From: Polaromonas sp. P2-4
GTDB lineage: Bacteria > Pseudomonadota > Gammaproteobacteria > Burkholderiales > Burkholderiaceae_C
Reading direction: 5' to 3'
Assembly (NCBI GenBank): GCA_024703855.1
Contig: CP087965.1
Location: 1,790,001-1,854,000 of the forward strand
Length of the DNA stretch: 64,000 nucleotides
Both the position numbers and the translations under genes were made by a program. A model generated the notes under the pieces. That model was not told the DNA's origin. It saw nothing but the letters and a program-made list of their open reading frames with translations, and did no database searches. This document shows, one piece after another, positions 20,310 through 31,504 of this stretch (positions are counted from its first letter, which is position 1; the number at the start of each line of letters is the position of its first letter).

Positions 20310-21832
20310 TTGGAAACGATTCTCGAGATGCGCGACATCCGCAAGACCTTCCCCGGGGTGGTTGCGCTGAACAAAGTCAACCTGCGCGTGCGCGCCGGTG
20401 AAATTCACGCCCTCGTCGGAGAAAACGGCGCGGGCAAATCGACCTTGATGAAGGTGCTCTCAGGGGTCTACCCGGATGGCTCCTACAGCGGCGCGATTGT
20501 CTACCAGGGGCAGGAGCGCCATTTCAAGGGCATCCACGACAGCGAGCAGCTGGGTGTCATCATCATTCACCAGGAGCTGGCGCTGGTGCCGTTGCTGTCC
20601 ATCGCAGAAAACATCTTCCTGGGCAACGAGACGGCGACGCGCGGCGTGATCGACTGGATGGTCGCGCACAGCAAGACCCAGGCCTTGCTGAAAAAGTGGG
20701 CCTCAAGGAATCGCCCACCACACTGATCACTGACATTGGTGTGGGCAAGCAGCAACTGGTGGAGATTGCCAAGGCCCTGTCCAAGCAGGTCAAGCTGCTC
20801 ATCCTGGACGAGCCCACGGCCAGCCTCAACGAAAACGAAAGCCAGGGGCTGCTGGACTTGCTGCTGGAGCTTAAAAGCCACGGCATCACCTGTATCCTGA
20901 TCTCGCACAAGCTCAACGAGATTTCACGCGTGGCGGATTCCATCACCATCCTGCGTGACGGCAGCACCGTGGAGACGCTGGACTGCCGTGTTGAGACCAT
21001 CAGCGAGGACCGCGTGATCCGTGGCATGGTGGGCCGCGAGATGGCCGATCGCTACCCAAAGCGTCAGCCGCAGATTGGCGAGACCGTGTTCGAAGTGCGC
21101 GACTGGAGTGTCTACCACCCGCTGCACACCGACAGGCAGTTCATCAAGGACGTCAACCTGCAGGTGCGGCGCGGCGAGATCGTCGGCATTGCCGGGCTGA
21201 TGGGCGCGGGGCGCACCGAGCTGGCGATGAGCATTTTCGGCTGTTCGTGGGGGCACCGCATCAGTGGCCAGGCGCTGCTGAACGGTCAGCCCATCGACGT
21301 GAGCACGGTGGAAAAAGCCGTTCGCCACGGCCTGGCCTACGTCACAGAAGACCGCAAGGGCAATGGCCTGGTGCTGAACGAAGACGTCCAGTTCAACGTG
21401 TCGCTGGCCAACCTCGAAGGCGTTTCAACGGCGGCCGTGATTGACGACGGCCGCGAATACCAGGTGGCGCAGGGTTACCGGGAAAAACTGCGCATCCGCT
21501 GCTCGGGTGTCGGCCAGAAGACCGTCAACCTCTCGGGGGGCAACCAGCAAAAAGTGGTGCTGAGCAAATGGCTCTTCACCAACCCCGAGGTGCTCATCCT
21601 CGATGAGCCCACGCGCGGCATCGACGTGGGTGCCAAGTACGAGATCTACACCCTCATCGCCCAGCTGGCCGCCGAGGGGAAATGCGTGATCGTCATTTCC
21701 TCGGAGATGCCCGAGTTGCTGGGCATGTCAGATCGCATCTATGTGATGAACGAAGGCCGCTTCGTTGCCGAAATGCCGACAGCCGAGGCCTCGCAGGAAA
21801 AGATCATGCGCGCGATCATGAAAGTGAACTGA
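20310..21832 (+). CDS. gguA: Sugar ABC transporter ATP-binding protein GguA, one frame break
   Basis: This is a fused two-cassette sugar-importer ATPase of about 507 residues. The first cassette has [17 protein letters not shown] and [16 protein letters not shown]; the second has [14 protein letters not shown] and [19 protein letters not shown]. The likely start is TTG 20310 with AAAGGA six bases before it; a GTG at 20280 is in frame too. One G is missing near 20697; the corrected reading is [19 protein letters not shown]. It pairs with ChvE upstream and GguB two bases downstream. Confidence 0.88.
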
Positions 21833-21833
21833 G

Positions 21834-23053
21834 ATGAACAACATGCAAACCCCGCCTGCCGTGGCCCCGATCAAGGCGGCTTCAAACAATGACAAGTCGC
21901 CACTCGACTTCCTGAAGCACAACTTCCGCATGAGTACGGCATGCTGATCACGCTGGTGGCGATCATGGCCTTCTTCCAGGTCATGACCGACGGCACGCTG
22001 ATGCAGCCGCTCAACCTCACCAATCTCGTGCTGCAAAACAGCTACATCATCATCATGGCGCTGGGCATGCTGCTGGTCATCGTGGCCGGGCACATCGACC
22101 TGTCGGTGGGCTCGGTCTGCGGTTTCATCGGCGCGCTGGCGGCCGTGCTGATGGTGAACTACGACTGGCATTTCGTGCCCGCCTCGCTGGTGTGCCTGGC
22201 TGCGGGCGGGCTCATCGGCGCCGCGCAGGGTTATTTTGTCGCCTTCTTCCGCATCCCCTCTTTCATCGTCACGCTGGCGGGCATGCTGGTGTTCAAGGGG
22301 CTGGCGCTGGCACTGCTGCAGGGGCAGTCAGTGGGCCCGTTCCCGGAGTCCTTCCAGAAGCTGAGTTCCGGCTTCATGCCGGACCTGTTGAGCACCGAGG
22401 GGCTGCGCCTGACCTCGCTGCTTCTGGGGGTGGCGGTGGCGGCGGCGCTGGCGGTGGCGGGCCTGCGCGCGCGGGCCAACCAGCTCAGGCACGGCATCCA
22501 CGCCGAGCCCGCCGCCCTCTTCTTTACCAAGACGGCGATGTTTGCTGCGCTGCTCGTTTATTTCAGCTACCTGCTGGCCTCGTACAAGGGCCTGCCCAAT
22601 GTGCTGGTCGTGATGGCGCTGCTCATTTTCCTGTTCGATTTCGTCACCAGCCGCACCACCATCGGCCGGCGTGTCTATGCCTTGGGCGGCAACGAGAAGG
22701 CCGCCAAGCTCTCGGGCATCAAGACCGAGCGCCTGTCCTTCTACACCTTCGTCAACATGGGCGTGCTGGCAGCGCTGGCAGGCCTGGTGTTCGCCGCGCG
22801 CCTGAACACCGCCACACCCAAGGCTGGCCTGGGTTTTGAGCTGGACGTGATCGCCGCCTGCTTCATCGGCGGGGCCTCGGCCTCGGGCGGTGTGGGCAAG
22901 GTCATGGGTGCCGTGATCGGCGCCTTTGTGATGGGTGTGATGAACAACGGCATGTCCATCCTGGGCGTCGGCATCGACTACCAGCAGGTCATCAAGGGCG
23001 TGGTGTTGTTGGCCGCGGTGTTTGTCGACGTCTACAACAAAAACAAGGCATGA
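21834..23053 (+). CDS. gguB: Sugar ABC transporter permease GguB, one frame break
   Basis: This is a polytopic inner-membrane permease of about 406 residues in the RbsC/XylH class. Family motifs are IIMALGMLLVIVAGHIDLSV, RIPSFIVTLAGMLVF and AACFIGGASASGGVGKVMG. It starts one base after the gguA stop. A G is missing near 21935, so the corrected N-terminus joins HNFRMEYGMLITLVAIMAFF. With ChvE and GguA it forms a complete importer for aldoses. Confidence 0.87.
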
Positions 23054-23108
23054 GCCGCCCGGCCGCTCCGAAGGCGAATATCGCAGCGCATAGCGCGGAG
23101 CTTGCCCT

Positions 23109-24630
23109 ATGAACCAGGCCAGTGCCCAGCCCGTGCTCGAACTCACCGGCATCCACAAACAGTTTGCCGGCATCCCGGCCCTGCATGACGTGCAGTTGCG
23201 CCTGTACCCAGGGCGAAATACACGCGCTGATGGGGCAGAACGGCGCGGGCAAGTCCACCCTGATCAAGGTGCTCACCGGCGTGCTTGAAGCCAGCGGCGG
23301 GCAGATGCAGCTGGCCGGCAAACCGGTGTGGCCCGGCTCGCCCCTGGCCGCCCAGCGCCTGGGCATCAGCACGGTTTACCAGGAGGTAAATCTTTGCCCC
23401 AATCTTTCGGTGGCGGAGAACATCTTTGCGGGCCGTTATCCGCGTTGCGGTATGGCGCAGGGATGCCGCATCGACTGGGCCGCGGTGAACCACCGCGCCC
23501 CGCGCTGCTGGCGCGTATCGGCCTGGACATTGACGTGGAGCGCTTGCTGGCGAGCTATCCGGTCGCAGTGCAGCAGTTGGTAGCGATAGCGCGCGATCAG
23601 CATTGAATCGAAAGTGCTGATTCTCGACGAGCCGACCTCCAGCCTGGACGAGGACGAAGTGCAAAAGCTCTTTGAGGTGCTGCGCCGCCTGCGCGCAGAC
23701 GGCCTGGCCATCGTTTTTGTGACCCACTTTCTCAGCCAGGTGTATGCGGTGTCGGACCGCATCACGGTGCTGCGCAACGGCACCTGGGTGGGTGAGTGGC
23801 AAGCCAGCGAACTGGGGCCGCAGGCCTTGATTGCCGCCATGCTGGGCCGGGAACTGGCGGCGCAGTCCACCCGCGTCGCGGTGTCTCCCGTGTTTGATGA
23901 AACAACACCGGCACTGCTGCAGGCCGAGGGCCTGGGCCAGACCGGCCAGTTGCAGCCGGTGGACCTGCATGTGCGGGCCGGCGAGGTGGTGGGCCTGGCC
24001 GGGCTGCTGGGCGCGGGACGCACCGAGCTGGCGCGGCTGCTGTTTGGGCTGGAGGCGCCGGATCGCGGCGTGCTCAAGATCGATGGCCAGGCGGTGACAT
24101 TTTCCAGCCCCGCCGACGCGATCCGGCACGGCCTGGCGCTGTGCCCCGAGGAGCGCAAGACCGATGGCATCGTGGCCGAGTTGTCACTGCGCGAAAACAT
24201 CGCGCTCGCCCTGCAGGCCCGCATGGGCGTGCGCCGCTTTTTGTCACGGGCCGAACAGACCGCATTGGCCGAACGGTTTATCCAGGCGCTGGGCATCAAG
24301 ACGGCGAGTGTGGACACACCGATCGGCCTGTTGTCGGGCGGCAATCAGCAAAAGGCCATGATCGCGCGCTGGCTCGCGACCGAGCCGCGCCTGCTGATCC
24401 TGGACGAACCGACACGCGGCATCGACGTGGCCGCCAAGCAGGAAATCATGGAGCAGATCCTGCGTCTGGCGGAGGCGGGCATGGCCGTGGTTTTCATCTC
24501 TTCCGAAATGAGCGAAGTGGTGCGCGTGGCGCACCGCATCGTGGTGCTGCGCGACCGCCGGAAAGTGGGTGAACTGCCGGCGGGCAGCAGCGAAGACGCC
24601 GTGTGTGAACTGATTGCTGAACATGTCTGA
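23109..24630 (+). CDS. ytfR: Sugar ABC transporter ATP-binding protein, YtfR type, three frame breaks
   Basis: This is a two-cassette ATPase of about 507 residues. Motifs are [62 protein letters not shown] and [15 protein letters not shown]. Frame breaks lie near 23212 (extra G), 23500 and 23605, the last two in GC-rich or GCGCGC runs. It belongs with the YtfQ-type receptor upstream and the two permeases that follow, and its stop overlaps the next start. Three breaks in one gene could mean decay, but the cassette motifs are all intact. Confidence 0.82.
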
Positions 24631-25671
24631 CGCTTCTTTCTCCTTCATGACCGCAGCGCTGCGGCATCGCCTCGCCTGGCCGCTGGTGACGCTGGCACTG
24701 TTGCTGGCCGTGAACACGGCGTTCAACGCGAGTTTTCTGCACCTCGAGTGGCGCGATGGCCATCTGTACGGCAGCCTGATCGACATCCTCAACCGCGCGG
24801 CGCCGCTGGTGCTGGTGTCGCTGGGCATGACGCTGGTGATCGCCACGCGCGGCATCGACATTTCGGTGGGTGCCGTCGTGGCGATCGCGGCAGCGCTGGT
24901 CGCCTGGATGATTGGCGGATCGGTGTCGGGAAGTGTGAGCCGCTTCCCCATGCCGCTGGCGATTCTGGCGGCGCTGGGCATCGCGCTGCTGTGCGGACTG
25001 TGGAATGGACTGCTGGTGGCCAGGGTCGGCATGCAGCCGATCATCGCCACGCTGATCCTCATGGTGGCCGGTCGCGGCATCGCGCAGCTCATCACCGGCG
25101 GGCAGATCATCACCATTTATTACGCGCCTTTTTCTTTCTGGGTGGCGGCCACTTGTTGGGCCTGCCCTTCTCGCTCTTTATCGTGGCAACGGTGTTTGCC
25201 GTGCTGTACCTGGCCGTGACACGCACAGCCCTGGGGCTGTTCATCCAGGCGGTGGGCATCAACCCGACGGCGGCGCGCGTGGCTGGCATACAGGCGCGAC
25301 GGCTGATCGTTGCCGCCTATGCCTTTTGCGGTTTGTGTGCGGGCATTGCGGGCTTGTTGATCAGCTCCAACGTCAAGAGCGCCGATGGCAACAACGCGGG
25401 CCAGTTGCTCGAGCTCGACGCCATCCTGGCCGTGACGCTGGGTGGCACGGCACTCACGGGTGGGCGTTTCAGCCTGGTGGGCAGCGTGATCGGCGCCTTG
25501 ATCATCCAGACCCTGACTTACGCGATCTACTCGCTGGGCGTGCCGCCCGAGATCAACCTGGTGGTCAAGGCGGTGGTGGTGTTTGCCGTGATGCTGCTGC
25601 AGTCGCCCGAGTTTCGGGCCCAGGTAGGGGTTTGGGTGCGGCGGCCGGCCGCGCGTGAGGTGCGACCATGA
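24623..25671 (+). CDS. ytfT: Sugar ABC transporter permease, YtfT type, one frame break
   Basis: This inner-membrane permease of about 349 residues has the family core LVSLGMTLVIATRGIDISVG and the later TLGGTALTGGRFSLVGSVIG. It overlaps the upstream ATPase gene by eight bases. A C is missing near 25138; the corrected reading is YAPFSFLGGGHLLGLPFSLF. The YtfQRT-YjfF class uses two different permeases, and the second is the next gene. Confidence 0.84.
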
Positions 25672-26702
25672 ACACGGCTCTGGCCAAGCCCCTTGACGCT
25701 GCGGCGGCAAGCCCCCAGGAGGCCGCGCTGCCGCGCGCCCGCTTCAACGCCAAATACCTGCCGCTGGCGGCAACCATCTCGCTTTTCGTGGCCATGGCAA
25801 CGATGGGTTCGGTGCTCTACAACGGCTTCTTCTCGGCGCAGGTGTTTCTCAACCTGCTGATTGACAACGCCTTTCTGATCGTCGTCGCTGTGGGCATGAC
25901 CTTTGTCATCCTCTCGGGCGGCATCGACCTGTCAGTCGGTTCGGTGGTGGCGCTGACGACCATGGTGTCCGCCGCGCTGGTGGAGCACCACGGCTGGAGC
26001 CCGGCGGTGGTGATTCCGCTGGTGTTGCTCATGGGCACGGCCTTCGGTGCGCTCATGGGGTTTCTGATCGAACGCTTCCGGCTGCAGCCCTTTATCGTGA
26101 CGCTGGCGGGCATGTTCCTCGCGCGCGGCCTGTGCTATTTGATCAGCATTGACTCGATCAGCATCACCAACGAGTTTTATTCAGAAGTGTCGCAGCTGCG
26201 TATTCCGTTGTGGGAGGACGCCTCTCTTTCCATCAGCGCGCTGATTGCCACCGGGGTGCTGCTCGCAGCGGTGTTCATCGCGCACTGCACACCGTTTGGC
26301 CGCGCGGTGTACGCCATTGGCGGCAGCGAACAGTCGGCGCTGCTGATGGGCCTGCCGGTGCGCGCCACGTTGGTGGGGGTGTACACGCTCTCGGGCTTCT
26401 GCTCGGCGCTGGCGGGCGTGATCTTTACCTTCTACATGCTCTCGGGCTACGGCTTGCACGCCACGGGGCTGGAACTCGACGCCATTGCCGCCGTGGTGAT
26501 TGGCGGCACGCTGCTCACCGGCGGCGTGGGCTATGTGGCCGGCACGCTGTTCGGCGTGCTGATGCTCGGGATCATCCAGACGCTGATCTCCTTTGACGGC
26601 TCCCTGAGTTCCTGGTGGACGCGCATCGTCGTCGGTGTGCTGCTGTTTACCTTTTGCCTGCTGCAGCGCCTGTTGACGAGGCGCACCCCAAAACCAACCT
26701 GA
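25668..26702 (+). CDS. yjfF: Sugar ABC transporter permease, YjfF type
   Basis: This is an intact 344-residue permease with LIVVAVGMTFVILSGGIDLS, RLQPFIVTLAGMFLARGLCY and ELDAIAAVVIGGTLLTGGVG. Its start overlaps the ytfT stop (ATGA), so both halves of the heterodimeric channel are co-translated. The extra N-terminal cytosolic stretch of about 30 residues is rich in Ala and Pro. Confidence 0.87.
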   Translation: MNTALAKPLDAAAASPQEAALPRARFNAKYLPLAATISLFVAMATMGSVLYNGFFSAQVFLNLLIDNAFLIVVAVGMTFVILSGGIDLSVGSVVALTTMVSAALVEHHGWSPAVVIPLVLLMGTAFGALMGFLIERFRLQPFIVTLAGMFLARGLCYLISIDSISITNEFYSEVSQLRIPLWEDASLSISALIATGVLLAAVFIAHCTPFGRAVYAIGGSEQSALLMGLPVRATLVGVYTLSGFCSALAGVIFTFYMLSGYGLHATGLELDAIAAVVIGGTLLTGGVGYVAGTLFGVLMLGIIQTLISFDGSLSSWWTRIVVGVLLFTFCLLQRLLTRRTPKPT

Positions 26703-26725
26703 AACCCCAATTCAAAGACCTCCTC

Positions 26726-28462
26726 ATGACAGACACCAAGCGAAAACTACGCTCCACCGAATGGTTTGGCTCGGCCGACAAAAACGGCTTCATGTACCGC
26801 AGCTGGATGAAGAACCAGGGCATCCCGGACCACGAGTTTGATGGCCGCCCCATCGTCGGCATCTGCAACACCTGGTCGGAGCTCACGCCCTGCAACGCCC
26901 ACTTCCGCAAGATCGCCGAGCATGTGAAGCGCGGCATCTCCGAGGCCGGCGGCTTTCCGGTCGAGTTTCCGGTGTTCTCCAACGGCGAATCAAACCTGCG
27001 GCCCACCGCCATGCTCACACGCAACCTCGCGAGCATGGACGTCGAAGAAGCGATTCGCGGCAACCCCATCGACGCCGTGGTGCTGCTCACCGGCTGCGAC
27101 AAGACCACACCGGCCTTGCTGATGGGCGCTGCGAGCTGCGACATCCCGGCCATCGTGGTCACCGGCGGGCCCATGCTCAATGGCAAGCTCGAGGGAAAAA
27201 ACATCGGCTCGGGCACGGCCGTGTGGCAGCTGCACGAATCGCTGAAAGCGGGCGAAATCCAGCTGCACCAGTTCCTGGCAGCCGAGGGCGGCATGTCGCG
27301 CTCGGCCGGCACCTGCAACACCATGGGCACGGCCTCCACCATGGCCTGCATGGCCGAGGCGCTGGGCACCTCTCTCCCGCACAACGCGGCGATTCCCGCG
27401 GTGGATGCGCGCTGCTATGTGCTGGCGCAGATGTCGGGCGCGCGGGCTGTCGAGATGGCACGTGAAGGCCTGACGCTGTCCAAGATTCTCACCCGAGAGG
27501 CCTTTGAAAACGCCATCCGCACCAACGCTGCCATTGGCGGCTCAACCAACGCGGTGATTCACCTCAAGGCCATTGCGGGCCGCATGGGCGTCCAACTGGA
27601 TCTGGAGGACTGGACCCGCATTGGCCGCAACACGCCCACCATCGTCGACTTGCAGCCCTCCGGCCGCTTCCTGATGGAGGAGTTCTATTACGCCGGCGGC
27701 CTGCCTGCCGTGTTGCGCCGCCTGGGCGAGAACGGCCTGCTGCCGCACCCCAACGCACTCACTGTCAACGGCAAGTCGATGTGGGACAACGTGCGTGAGG
27801 CCCCGCAGTACAACGACGAAGTGATCCGACCACTCGACAACCCGCTGATTGCCGACGGCGGCATCTGCATATTGCGCGGCAACCTGGCACCGCGTGGCGC
27901 CGTGCTCAAGCCCTCCGCGGCCTCGCCCGAGCTGCTCAAGCACCGCGGCCGTGCGGTCGTGTTCGAGAACCTGGAGCACTACAAGGAACGCATCGTCGAT
28001 GAAAACCTCGACATCGATGCCAGCTGCGTCATGGTCATGAAAAACTGCGGCCCCAAAGGCTACCCCGGCATGGCCGAGGTGGGCAACATGGGCCTGCCGC
28101 CCAAGCTGCTGCGCCAGGGCGTCAAGGACATGGTGCGTATCTCCGACGCGCGCATGAGCGGCACCGCCTATGGCACCGTGGTGCTGCATGTCGCACCCGA
28201 GGCCGCTGCGGGCGGGCCGCTGGCCGCCGTGCGCGATGGCGACTGGATCGAACTCGACTGCGAACAGGGCCGCCTGCACCTGGACATCAGCGATGCCGAG
28301 CTGGCTGAACGCCTGGCCGCCCTGGACGGCACAGCCGCGACGGGTATGCGAGGTGGCTACCAACGCCTCTATGTTGACCACGTGCTGCAGGCCGACGAGG
28401 GCTGCGATTTCGATTTTCTTGTCGGCTGCCGCGGCTCCGAAGTCCCCCGCCACTCCCACTGA
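26726..28462 (+). CDS. L-arabonate dehydratase-type IlvD/Edd family dehydratase
   Basis: This 578-residue iron-sulfur dehydratase removes water from a sugar acid, giving 2-keto-3-deoxy acid. The three cluster cysteines sit in GICNTWSEL, LLTGCDKTTPALLMG and SAGTCNTMGTASTM, as in [2Fe-2S] arabonate/xylonate dehydratases, and MSGTAYGTVVLHV is the C-terminal substrate loop. ATG 26726 starts 24 bp after the permease stop; the longer in-frame extension overlaps that permease. L-arabonate is the likely substrate from the next gene, but xylonate or other acids are possible. Confidence 0.87.
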   Translation: MTDTKRKLRSTEWFGSADKNGFMYRSWMKNQGIPDHEFDGRPIVGICNTWSELTPCNAHFRKIAEHVKRGISEAGGFPVEFPVFSNGESNLRPTAMLTRNLASMDVEEAIRGNPIDAVVLLTGCDKTTPALLMGAASCDIPAIVVTGGPMLNGKLEGKNIGSGTAVWQLHESLKAGEIQLHQFLAAEGGMSRSAGTCNTMGTASTMACMAEALGTSLPHNAAIPAVDARCYVLAQMSGARAVEMAREGLTLSKILTREAFENAIRTNAAIGGSTNAVIHLKAIAGRMGVQLDLEDWTRIGRNTPTIVDLQPSGRFLMEEFYYAGGLPAVLRRLGENGLLPHPNALTVNGKSMWDNVREAPQYNDEVIRPLDNPLIADGGICILRGNLAPRGAVLKPSAASPELLKHRGRAVVFENLEHYKERIVDENLDIDASCVMVMKNCGPKGYPGMAEVGNMGLPPKLLRQGVKDMVRISDARMSGTAYGTVVLHVAPEAAAGGPLAAVRDGDWIELDCEQGRLHLDISDAELAERLAALDGTAATGMRGGYQRLYVDHVLQADEGCDFDFLVGCRGSEVPRHSH

Positions 28463-28490
28463 AATTTTCATTCAATCTGACCCAGTCCAC

Positions 28491-29421
28491 ATGACCACCC
28501 CCCACCAGCCACGCTACCGCGGCATCTTCCCCGTTGCCCCCACCACGTTCACCGAAACCGGCGAACTCGATCTGGAAAGCCAGAAGCGCTGCATTGATTT
28601 CATGATCGATGCCGGCTCCGACGGCATCTGCATCCTGGCCAACTTCTCCGAGCAGTTCGTACTCTCGGACGACGAACGCGAAATCCTCACCCGCACCCTC
28701 CTCGAACATGTGGCCGGCCGGGTGCCCGTGATCGTCACCACCACCCACTTCAGCACGAAGATTTGCGTCGAGCGCAGCCTGCCGCGCGCAGGACATGGGC
28801 GCCGCCATGCTGATGGTCATGCCACCCTACCACGGCGCCACCTTCCGCGTGAGCGAGCCGCAGATCCACGAGTTTTATGCGCGGCTGTCGGATGCGGTCG
28901 ACATCCCCATCATGATCCAGGACGCCCCCGCCAGCGGCACCGTGCTCTCGGCCGCCTTCCTCGCGCGCATGGCCCGCGAGATCGAGCACGTTGCCTATTT
29001 CAAGATCGAGACAGCGGGCGCCGCGTCCAAACTGCGCGAGTTGATCCGCCTGGGCGGCGACGCCGTGGAAGGACCGTGGGACGGCGAAGAAGCCATCACC
29101 CTGTTGCCCGACCTGGACGCCGGCGCGACTGGCTCCATGACCGGCGGAGCCTACCCCGACGGCATCCGCCCCATCATCGAGGCACACCGTGCCGGCGAGC
29201 ACGACAAGGCCTTTGCCCTCTACCAGCAGTGGCTGCCGCTGATCAACTACGAAAACCGCCAGGCCGGCCTGCTGGCCGCCAAGGCGCTGATGAAGGAAGG
29301 GGGTGTGATCGCCTGCGAGGCGCCACGCCATCCGCTGCCCGCGATGCATCCGGACACGCGGGCGGGCCTGATCGCAACCGCCAGGCGGCTCGATCCGCTG
29401 GTACTGCGCTGGGCGCGATAG
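28491..29421 (+). CDS. 2-Keto-3-deoxy-L-arabonate dehydratase (DHDPS/NanA superfamily), one frame break
   Basis: This is a (beta/alpha)8 Schiff-base enzyme of about 310 residues. The stretches DAGSDGICILANFSEQFVLS, VPVIVTTTHFSTKIC, VMPPYHGATFRV and EGPWDGEEAITLL match the Azospirillum L-KDA dehydratase very closely as I recall it. The Schiff-base lysine is in VAYFKIETAG. The product is 2-oxoglutarate semialdehyde, the substrate of the operon's first enzyme. One extra C near 28787 breaks the frame (corrected ERSLRAQDMGAAML). This gene gives the best support for L-arabinose as the pathway substrate. Confidence 0.88.
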
Positions 29422-29506
29422 ACAGGGTTTTGCCACATGACTGCCGGGCCCCAATCTGCACTGGGTGCGCTTTTTCATTCGCTGGCGTGGCAGCCCTGCT
29501 TGCACG

Positions 29507-29890
29507 CTAAAAATTTCTTTCCCGGCGGTTTTGCCAAGCCAGAACTTCCTCAAGGTGGCCATCCAGGTATGCCTGCATGCGCCTGAACCGCCTCGCGGTT
29601 TCATGTAGCGAAACACCCAATGCACGGCCCAGCCTGCCCAAGCGCGCAGCCACCAGCAGGTTTTGATGTTGTAGGTGTAAATCAACTGGGATTGATTGGC
29701 TGGAAGCGGTTTGTGTTTCAGCGATGCGGCCCACATGCTGAAGGGAAAGCTGTGGCCCACCATATCCACCTTGGCCTTCATGCCTGCCTCGCGCTTTGCG
29801 TTTACCCGGACGCATCGCTACGTGCCAGAGTGCACCGGGATTGGCATCCGGGCGCTTGTCTACTCCTTGGTCGCCGGCGTCCGCATACAC
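29507..29890 (-). other. Gene-poor stretch with a possible broken coding remnant
   Basis: The 570 bp between the dehydratase and the DUF11 operon (29422-29991) has no convincing intact gene. On the minus strand, two frames joined near 29660 give a protein-like text (MVGHSFPFSMWAASLKHKP, then LHETARRFRRMQAYLDGHLE). This vaguely recalls a small SRPBCC-type protein. The call is weak, and the region may be plain spacer. Confidence 0.25.
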
Positions 29891-29991
29891 AACAGTTTTC
29901 TAGTAAAGGCCTTGCGCACGATATTCGGCGCCAATGAAGTGGGCTTGGGTTTAGCATTTGTCTTTGCCCGACTGGCGCCGAAAAATACCGA

Positions 29992-31497
29992 TTATTTGAT
30001 GCGCGCCGTCAAACCCAGGCTGTACGAGGGATACGAACCAGAACCGCTCCAGGCCGCCATCTTGCCCTTGGGATTGATACGGATGTTGGTGACTGCAGCG
30101 TCATAACCGGCACCATTGGGCACCGGTGTGTAGGTGAAGCTGCTGCCGCCGTCGTTGGAGAACGTGATGTCGTCCGTGGCGTTCGACAGCGATGTGAAGG
30201 TGTACGCGAGGTTGCTCGAAATCGTGCCATCAGTGAACGTCACCGGACCGCCCGCGGCGCCTACGTACAGCTCCAGATTGGGTGAAATCGCATCGCTGAT
30301 GGTCATCACATCAGAGTTGACCGTCCCCAGGCCGGTATTGCTGATGGTGATGGTGTAGAGCACCTGCGCTCCCGGAATGTTCTTGGGATTGGTCGTGCCG
30401 TTGACCGGGTCGCTGATCACCGAGACGGTTTTCATGTTGATCAGGCCCGGGTAGACGATGGCGTCCGCGTCGCTGGCGCTGTTGGTCTGGCTGTTGGCGG
30501 TAACGGTGGCGACGTTGGTCAGGGTCCCGGTCGGGTTGCCGGTGAGCTGTGCATTGACCGTGAACACCACCGTGCTGTTCACCGGCATCCGGGAATCGTG
30601 ACGCCCGACGCGCTTTGCATGTTGGCCACCGTCAAGGCCGTACCGGCGCTCGGGCAGGTTGCGCCGCCAGAAGCCAAACAGGTCACGCTGCTGACGTTCA
30701 GGTTGCTCACCGCCGGGTCCTTGAATACTGCGGCATTGCTGTTGGCAGTTGACAAAGCGATGCCGGTGGAATTGCTGATGGTGATCGTGTAGCTCGTCGC
30801 GTCACCCGGCGTGATGCTGGTGATGCCGTCGGTCTTGCTGATGGTGGGCAGCACGATCACATCAACCGAGCCCTGGGCGACCGTGGGTGCGTTGCATTTC
30901 GCAGGGCCGCCGGGCACCGGATCGTTGATCGAGGTGCAGGTGCGACCCGACGGGCTGCTCTGCTGGTCCCAGCTCACGACGAACGGGATGAACAGCTTGC
31001 CGGTGGTCGCCAGCGCCTGGCACGGCACGCTGACGCCGGTCATGCGCAACACGCCGTTACCGGTGCCGCCCCGGATGGCCCCGTTGCCGTCGCCGCAGGT
31101 GTCGCGCGTGCCGCTCCATGGCCCGGGGTCCAGGTCGAGAAAGGGCGATGTTGGGGGCAGAATCGCCACCGAGCAAGAAGCCGCACCGCCATTGGCTGGG
31201 AGCGACTGCGGACTCTTGCCGTCGTTCGAAATGAAGATGCCAACGTCATAGCGATTGGCCGACCCGAATTGGACCGTGAGATCCAGATCGAGCGTGATGT
31301 TCTGCCCGCCGGTGCAGGCGGCCGGTCCGCCCACCACGGTAATGCCGGTGATGTTGACGTCGTTGGCCGTGCAGTTGAGGTCCGACCCTGTAACGCTCTG
31401 CCGCGCATTGGGTCGCGACGAAAGCATGGGCCAGACCCGGCATCAGCAGAGCCAGCCACAAGGCCAGGACAATCCTGGTGAAGTCGTTAAGTCGCAT
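29992..31497 (-). CDS. Exported DUF11-like protein (last gene of the DUF11 operon), two frame breaks
   Basis: This is a secreted protein of about 500 residues with signal peptide RIVLALWLALLMPGLAHA. Mature parts include SDLNCTANDVNITGITVVGG and a DGKSPQSLPANGG region; this part resembles secreted DUF11-containing adhesin-like proteins. A DUF11-like module follows: NPKNIPGAQVLYTITISNTG, then TISDAISPNLELYVG. Frame breaks are near 31410 (extra C) and 30590 (base missing around IPGMPVNSTVVF). It starts seven bases after the giant gene stops, so it is the last gene of the same transcript. No anchor or barrel is visible in it; it is probably periplasmic or released at the surface. Confidence 0.72.
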
Positions 31498-31504
31498 GGG
31501 ATCC

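Noticed and set aside
29422..29991. A plus-strand gene reading into the DUF11 region (29696-30106)
   Set aside because: It overlaps the certain DUF11-like gene in antisense and has no recognisable domain.
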